46,742 bases of DNA, taken from assembly GCA_030593295.1 (NCBI GenBank), contig JAUVHO010000010.1:1-46742 (forward strand), read 5' to 3'. This document shows positions 44,418 to 46,742 of this stretch, one piece after another. Made by a program: the position numbers and the translations under genes. Every line of letters starts with the position of its first letter. The first letter of the stretch is position 1. Under the pieces are notes generated by a model, which saw only the letters and a program-made list of their open reading frames with translations, had not been told where the DNA came from and did not search any database. Origin of the DNA: Methanomassiliicoccales archaeon. GTDB taxonomy: Archaea > Thermoplasmatota > Thermoplasmata > RBG-16-68-12 > SOIM01.

Positions 44418-45323
44418 TTGGGAGTGTTTGAACCGGAAGAGATAGAAGAAGAAGAGGAGAAGAAGGAAGAAAAGCCATCCCTCATTGGCTACGGCCTCCA
44501 CATAGAACACGACGAGCTTCAGAGGGTTCTGCCATCTGGAGCCGATACAGATTATCACATCAAGCTTGAGAACACCGGGGATCATGACGACACCTATGCT
44601 CTGAAACTCGACCTCATATTCGCTGAGGAGGAAGAGGGTGCCATGGAATGGTCCATCAGGGTCACGGGCCTGAAAGAGGGTATTTGGGATGTCACCCTGA
44701 CCGGCGAGACAGAGAAGAGTATCCGTGTGAAGAAAGGCGACTCCAAACCTATCGCCTTGAAAGTCGTTGCTCCCAAGAATCCCCAATACGGCTCCCGGGC
44801 CAACATCATCCTCACGGTAATGTCAGCGGGGGATGCAGCTGTTTCAGAGACGATCACCACGGTTACCTCTGTGAGACAATCGATTCTGGCCGTCAAGACC
44901 TCGATAGGACACGAGAAATCGGTTGCCAAGTCGATATCCAGCAGGGCCAAACGTCAGGATTCAGGCATCTTCTCAGTCCTTTCCCCTCCCACCCTCAGAG
45001 GCTACGTCCTAGTGGAGTCCATTAACCCGGATGCGCTGGAGCGCATAGTGAAGGGGATCAGGAGGGCCAGAGGCATCGTCAAGGGTGAGACCACCTTCAA
45101 GGAGATAGACCATTTCCTCACACCCCAGCCCTTGGTCTCGGGCGTCATGGAAGGAGATATCGTGGAGCTGGTGGCCGGTCCGTTCAAAGGGGAGAAGGCG
45201 AGGGTGCAACACATCGACGAGAGCAAGGAGGAGATTACCGTTGAACTGTTCGAATCAATGGTCCCTATACCAGTTACGGTCAGGGGCGATCATGTCAGAG
45301 TGCTTGAGAAGGAGGAAGGATAA
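44418..45323 (+). CDS. nusG: Transcription elongation factor NusG/Spt5 with N-terminal Ig-like (NEW3-type) domain
   Basis: The 301-residue protein is about twice the usual archaeal Spt5 length. Residues 155-238 form the NGN domain ([27 protein letters not shown]) and 240-299 a KOW domain ([19 protein letters not shown]), which bind RNA polymerase and ribosome. They are preceded by an acidic segment (1-20) and residues about 22-150 with the Ig-like NEW3/CARDB pattern ([36 protein letters not shown]). The TTG at 44418 has a strong SD GGGGAGG (44404-44410) at ideal spacing, which supports the long form. There is no signal peptide. It lies in a secE-nusG-rpl11 operon with rpl11 2 nt downstream. 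The role of the extra domain is unknown. Confidence 0.92.
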   Translation: MGVFEPEEIEEEEEKKEEKPSLIGYGLHIEHDELQRVLPSGADTDYHIKLENTGDHDDTYALKLDLIFAEEEEGAMEWSIRVTGLKEGIWDVTLTGETEKSIRVKKGDSKPIALKVVAPKNPQYGSRANIILTVMSAGDAAVSETITTVTSVRQSILAVKTSIGHEKSVAKSISSRAKRQDSGIFSVLSPPTLRGYVLVESINPDALERIVKGIRRARGIVKGETTFKEIDHFLTPQPLVSGVMEGDIVELVAGPFKGEKARVQHIDESKEEITVELFESMVPIPVTVRGDHVRVLEKEEG

Positions 45324-45325
45324 CC

Positions 45326-45808
45326 ATGGTAGAAGTTCTTGAGATGCTGGTCGAAGCCGGCAAGGCGAACGCCGGACCCCCCCTGGGCCCCTCTCTAGGT
45401 CCTCTAGGACTCAATATTGGCGAGATCATCGCATTCATCAACGAGAAGACGAAGCATTTCGAGGGAATGAAGGTCCCTATCAAGCTCACGGTGGATCCGA
45501 AGACCAAAGAGTACGACCTGGAAGTGGGAACACCACCAACCACCGCACTGATATTCAAGGAGCTTGGGATCGAGAAGGGCTCTGGGAACACACCAAGTGT
45601 CAAAGCCGGGAGCCTGACCATCGAGCAGGTCATGAAGATAGCCGATATGAAGATGGACTCGATGCTCGGCAAGACCAAGAAGGACAGGATGATGGAGGTC
45701 ATCGGTTCCTGCGTTTCGTGTGGCGTTCATATCGAGGGAAAACCGCCCAAGGAGGCCCAGGCCGAGCTCAGAGACGGAAGGTACGATGGCATCATACCCC
45801 CAGAGTGA
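45326..45808 (+). CDS. rpl11: Ribosomal protein L11
   Basis: The 160-residue protein has the near-invariant N-terminal AGPPLGPSLGPLGLNI, which binds the GTPase-centre rRNA, and a C-terminal domain with the KMDSMLGKTKKDRMMEVIGS region. The ATG is 2 nt after the nusG stop. Its C-terminus extends with CGVHIEGKPPKEAQAEL, as in archaeal L11. Confidence 0.97.
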   Translation: MVEVLEMLVEAGKANAGPPLGPSLGPLGLNIGEIIAFINEKTKHFEGMKVPIKLTVDPKTKEYDLEVGTPPTTALIFKELGIEKGSGNTPSVKAGSLTIEQVMKIADMKMDSMLGKTKKDRMMEVIGSCVSCGVHIEGKPPKEAQAELRDGRYDGIIPPE

Positions 45809-45825
45809 GGTTCTCCAGTTCCAAA

Positions 45826-45835
45826 ACTTTATAAA
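45826..45835 (+). promoter_or_regulatory. TATA element for the rpl1 operon
   Basis: ACTTTATAAA, just after the rpl11 stop, predicts transcription near 45859, immediately before the leader hairpin at 45864-45892. Confidence 0.5.
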
Positions 45836-45863
45836 TGGCTTATGGCATTGGTGCAACTCCCCA

Positions 45864-45892
45864 TGTAGGAGGCTCGCGCCGTTAGCACTACA
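45864..45892 (+). promoter_or_regulatory. Leader hairpin upstream of rpl1, candidate L1 autoregulatory site
   Basis: TGTAG pairs with CTACA, and an inner GCT pairs with AGC across a 9-nt loop. The two stems are separated by an asymmetric internal loop (GAG opposite A). The hairpin ends at the first base of the SD AGGAGG. L1 is known to repress its own mRNA in methanogens, by binding an rRNA-like asymmetric-loop helix. Function here is inferred. Confidence 0.4.
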
Positions 45893-45904
45893 GGAGGAAT
45901 GGTA

Positions 45905-46543
45905 TTGGCAGACAGCAAGACCGTTGAAACATTGAAGAAGGTCGTCGAGGACTCCAAGAAGAGGAACTTCGAGGAGAGCGTCGACATTGCTTTTAATCTC
46001 AAAGATGTTGATCTTTCAGTCCCAAAGAACAGGGTGGAGCTTGAGGTCGTCCTCCCCAAGGGCAGGGGAAAAGACGTGAAGGTCGCGGTTTTCGGTAGTG
46101 CAGAACTGGCGTTGAAGGCCAAGAAGGTCGCCGATCTCGTCATTAAACCAGAAGAGCTGGAGGATCTTGCAGATGACAAGAGGCAGGCCAGGAAGATTGC
46201 CAATTCATACAGTTTCTTCATTGCCGAAGCTCCATTGATGCCGGTCATCGGAAAGAGGCTCGGCATCGTGCTGGCGCCAAGGGGAAAGATGCCCCGGCCG
46301 ATTCCACCTGGTGCAAATCCTGGGCCGATCGTCACTGGTCTCAGGAACACGGTGAGGATAAGGAGCAGGGACAAGAGGACATTCCACGCGCCGGTTGGAA
46401 CCAAGAACATGAGCGTGGAGGACCTTGCTGAGAACGTGGACGAAGTTATCAAGAGGGTGGTCGGTGCGCTGGACAGGGGAAAGATGAACCTGGCGTCGGT
46501 GCACATCAAGACGACGATGGGCCCCTCGATTAGGCTTATGTGA
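45905..46543 (+). CDS. rpl1: Ribosomal protein L1
   Basis: The protein has about 212 residues with VFGSAELALKAKKVADLVI, LGIVLAPRGKMPRPIPPGAN and a C-terminal VHIKTTMGPSIRL. It forms the mobile L1 stalk at the E site. AGGAGG (45892-45897) is only 1 nt from an ATG at 45899 but 7 nt from the TTG at 45905, so the TTG is the likelier start. A structured leader precedes it. L10 follows 9 nt after the stop, the conserved archaeal L1-L10 order. Confidence 0.96.
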   Translation: MADSKTVETLKKVVEDSKKRNFEESVDIAFNLKDVDLSVPKNRVELEVVLPKGRGKDVKVAVFGSAELALKAKKVADLVIKPEELEDLADDKRQARKIANSYSFFIAEAPLMPVIGKRLGIVLAPRGKMPRPIPPGANPGPIVTGLRNTVRIRSRDKRTFHAPVGTKNMSVEDLAENVDEVIKRVVGALDRGKMNLASVHIKTTMGPSIRLM

Positions 46544-46552
46544 GGTGTCTGA

Positions 46553-46742
46553 ATGAGAGAAGTATCCCCGAAGAAAGTGGAAATGGTCGCTGCTCTTGTT
46601 GACGCCTTTGTGAACAGCCCTGTGATCGGTGTTGCCAGGGTGGAAGGCATTCCCGCCCCCCAGATACAGCAGATGAGAGCGGGATTGAGGGGGAAGGTCG
46701 GACTGCTCGTTTCAAAGAACAGGTTCATCAACATGGCTCTCG
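46553..46742 (+). CDS. rpl10: Ribosomal protein L10 (P0), 3' truncated by the window end
   Basis: The first 63 codons are present from the ATG at 46553. They encode a helix (VSPKKVEMVAALVDAFVNSP), then VIGVARVEGIPAPQIQQMR and LRGKVGLLVSKNRF, matching the N-terminal rRNA-binding domain of archaeal L10/P0, the base of the stalk. The rest, including the L12-binding helices, lies beyond the window. Confidence 0.92.
   Translation, partial: MREVSPKKVEMVAALVDAFVNSPVIGVARVEGIPAPQIQQMRAGLRGKVGLLVSKNRFINMAL

Overview
The window is a gene-dense stretch of an archaeal chromosome. Archaeal markers include exosome Csl4, Nob1, aIF1A, RIO1 kinase, a Dim2-type KH protein, HerA, Spt5/NusG, SecE, archaeal L11, L1 and L10, pantoate kinase and paired FtsZ genes. 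Many genes have an A/T-rich TATA element 23-31 nt before the start codon and no Shine-Dalgarno (SD) sequence, which suggests leaderless transcripts; operon-internal genes tend to have SD motifs. Bacterial-type gyrase, two FtsZ genes and the overall content suggest a euryarchaeon, most likely Thermoplasmatota. That placement is an inference, because no 16S rRNA gene is present.

Layout. 1-3153: 3' part of a large surface protein. 3187-5804: METTL5-like methylase, Csl4, a small coiled-coil protein and an SHMT-family enzyme. 5929-8382: E1-like ThiF/MoeB protein, THUMP-less ThiI-like protein, a small protein and Nob1. 8339-9121 (-): cis-prenyltransferase. 9312-11742: pentapeptide-repeat protein and a CDIN1-like nuclease. 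11832-13487: aIF1A, RIO1, KH protein. 13577-18366: PEP synthase, PrsW-like protease, JAMM protease and two unknowns. 18356-21870: zinc-ribbon miniprotein (-), thymidylate kinase, HerA, a DUF357-like protein and a membrane protein. 21874-23935 (-): pantoate kinase and CoaBC. 24039-25990: FolC and endonuclease III. 25987-30398 (-): gyrB-gyrA. 30694-33731 (-): a regulator, a membrane protein, an ABC exporter and a CARDB-like protein. 33857-35357 (-): tRNA-Cys directly followed by cysS. 35542-36843: methyltransferase and a small membrane protein. 37015-41679: cyclic-2,3-diphosphoglycerate-synthetase-like NTPase, carbamate kinase, ornithine carbamoyltransferase and an HD phosphohydrolase. 41761-46742: ftsZ, ftsZ, secE, nusG, rpl11, rpl1 and partial rpl10.

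Main themes are ribosome and rRNA maturation (METTL5-like, Csl4, Nob1, RIO1, KH protein, aIF1A, L1/L10/L11), cofactor synthesis (CoA, folate), DNA maintenance (gyrase, HerA, Nth, Tmk) and division/secretion/elongation (FtsZ, SecE, NusG). The least ordinary features are a NusG/Spt5 preceded in the same reading frame by an Ig-like NEW3-type domain, a tRNA-Cys 15 nt upstream of its own synthetase gene and carrying an atypical discriminator base, an E1/ThiI-like module whose small partner repeats the E1 C-terminal motif, and an exporter operon with a palindrome at its predicted transcription start. No CRISPR array, insertion sequence or prophage was seen.
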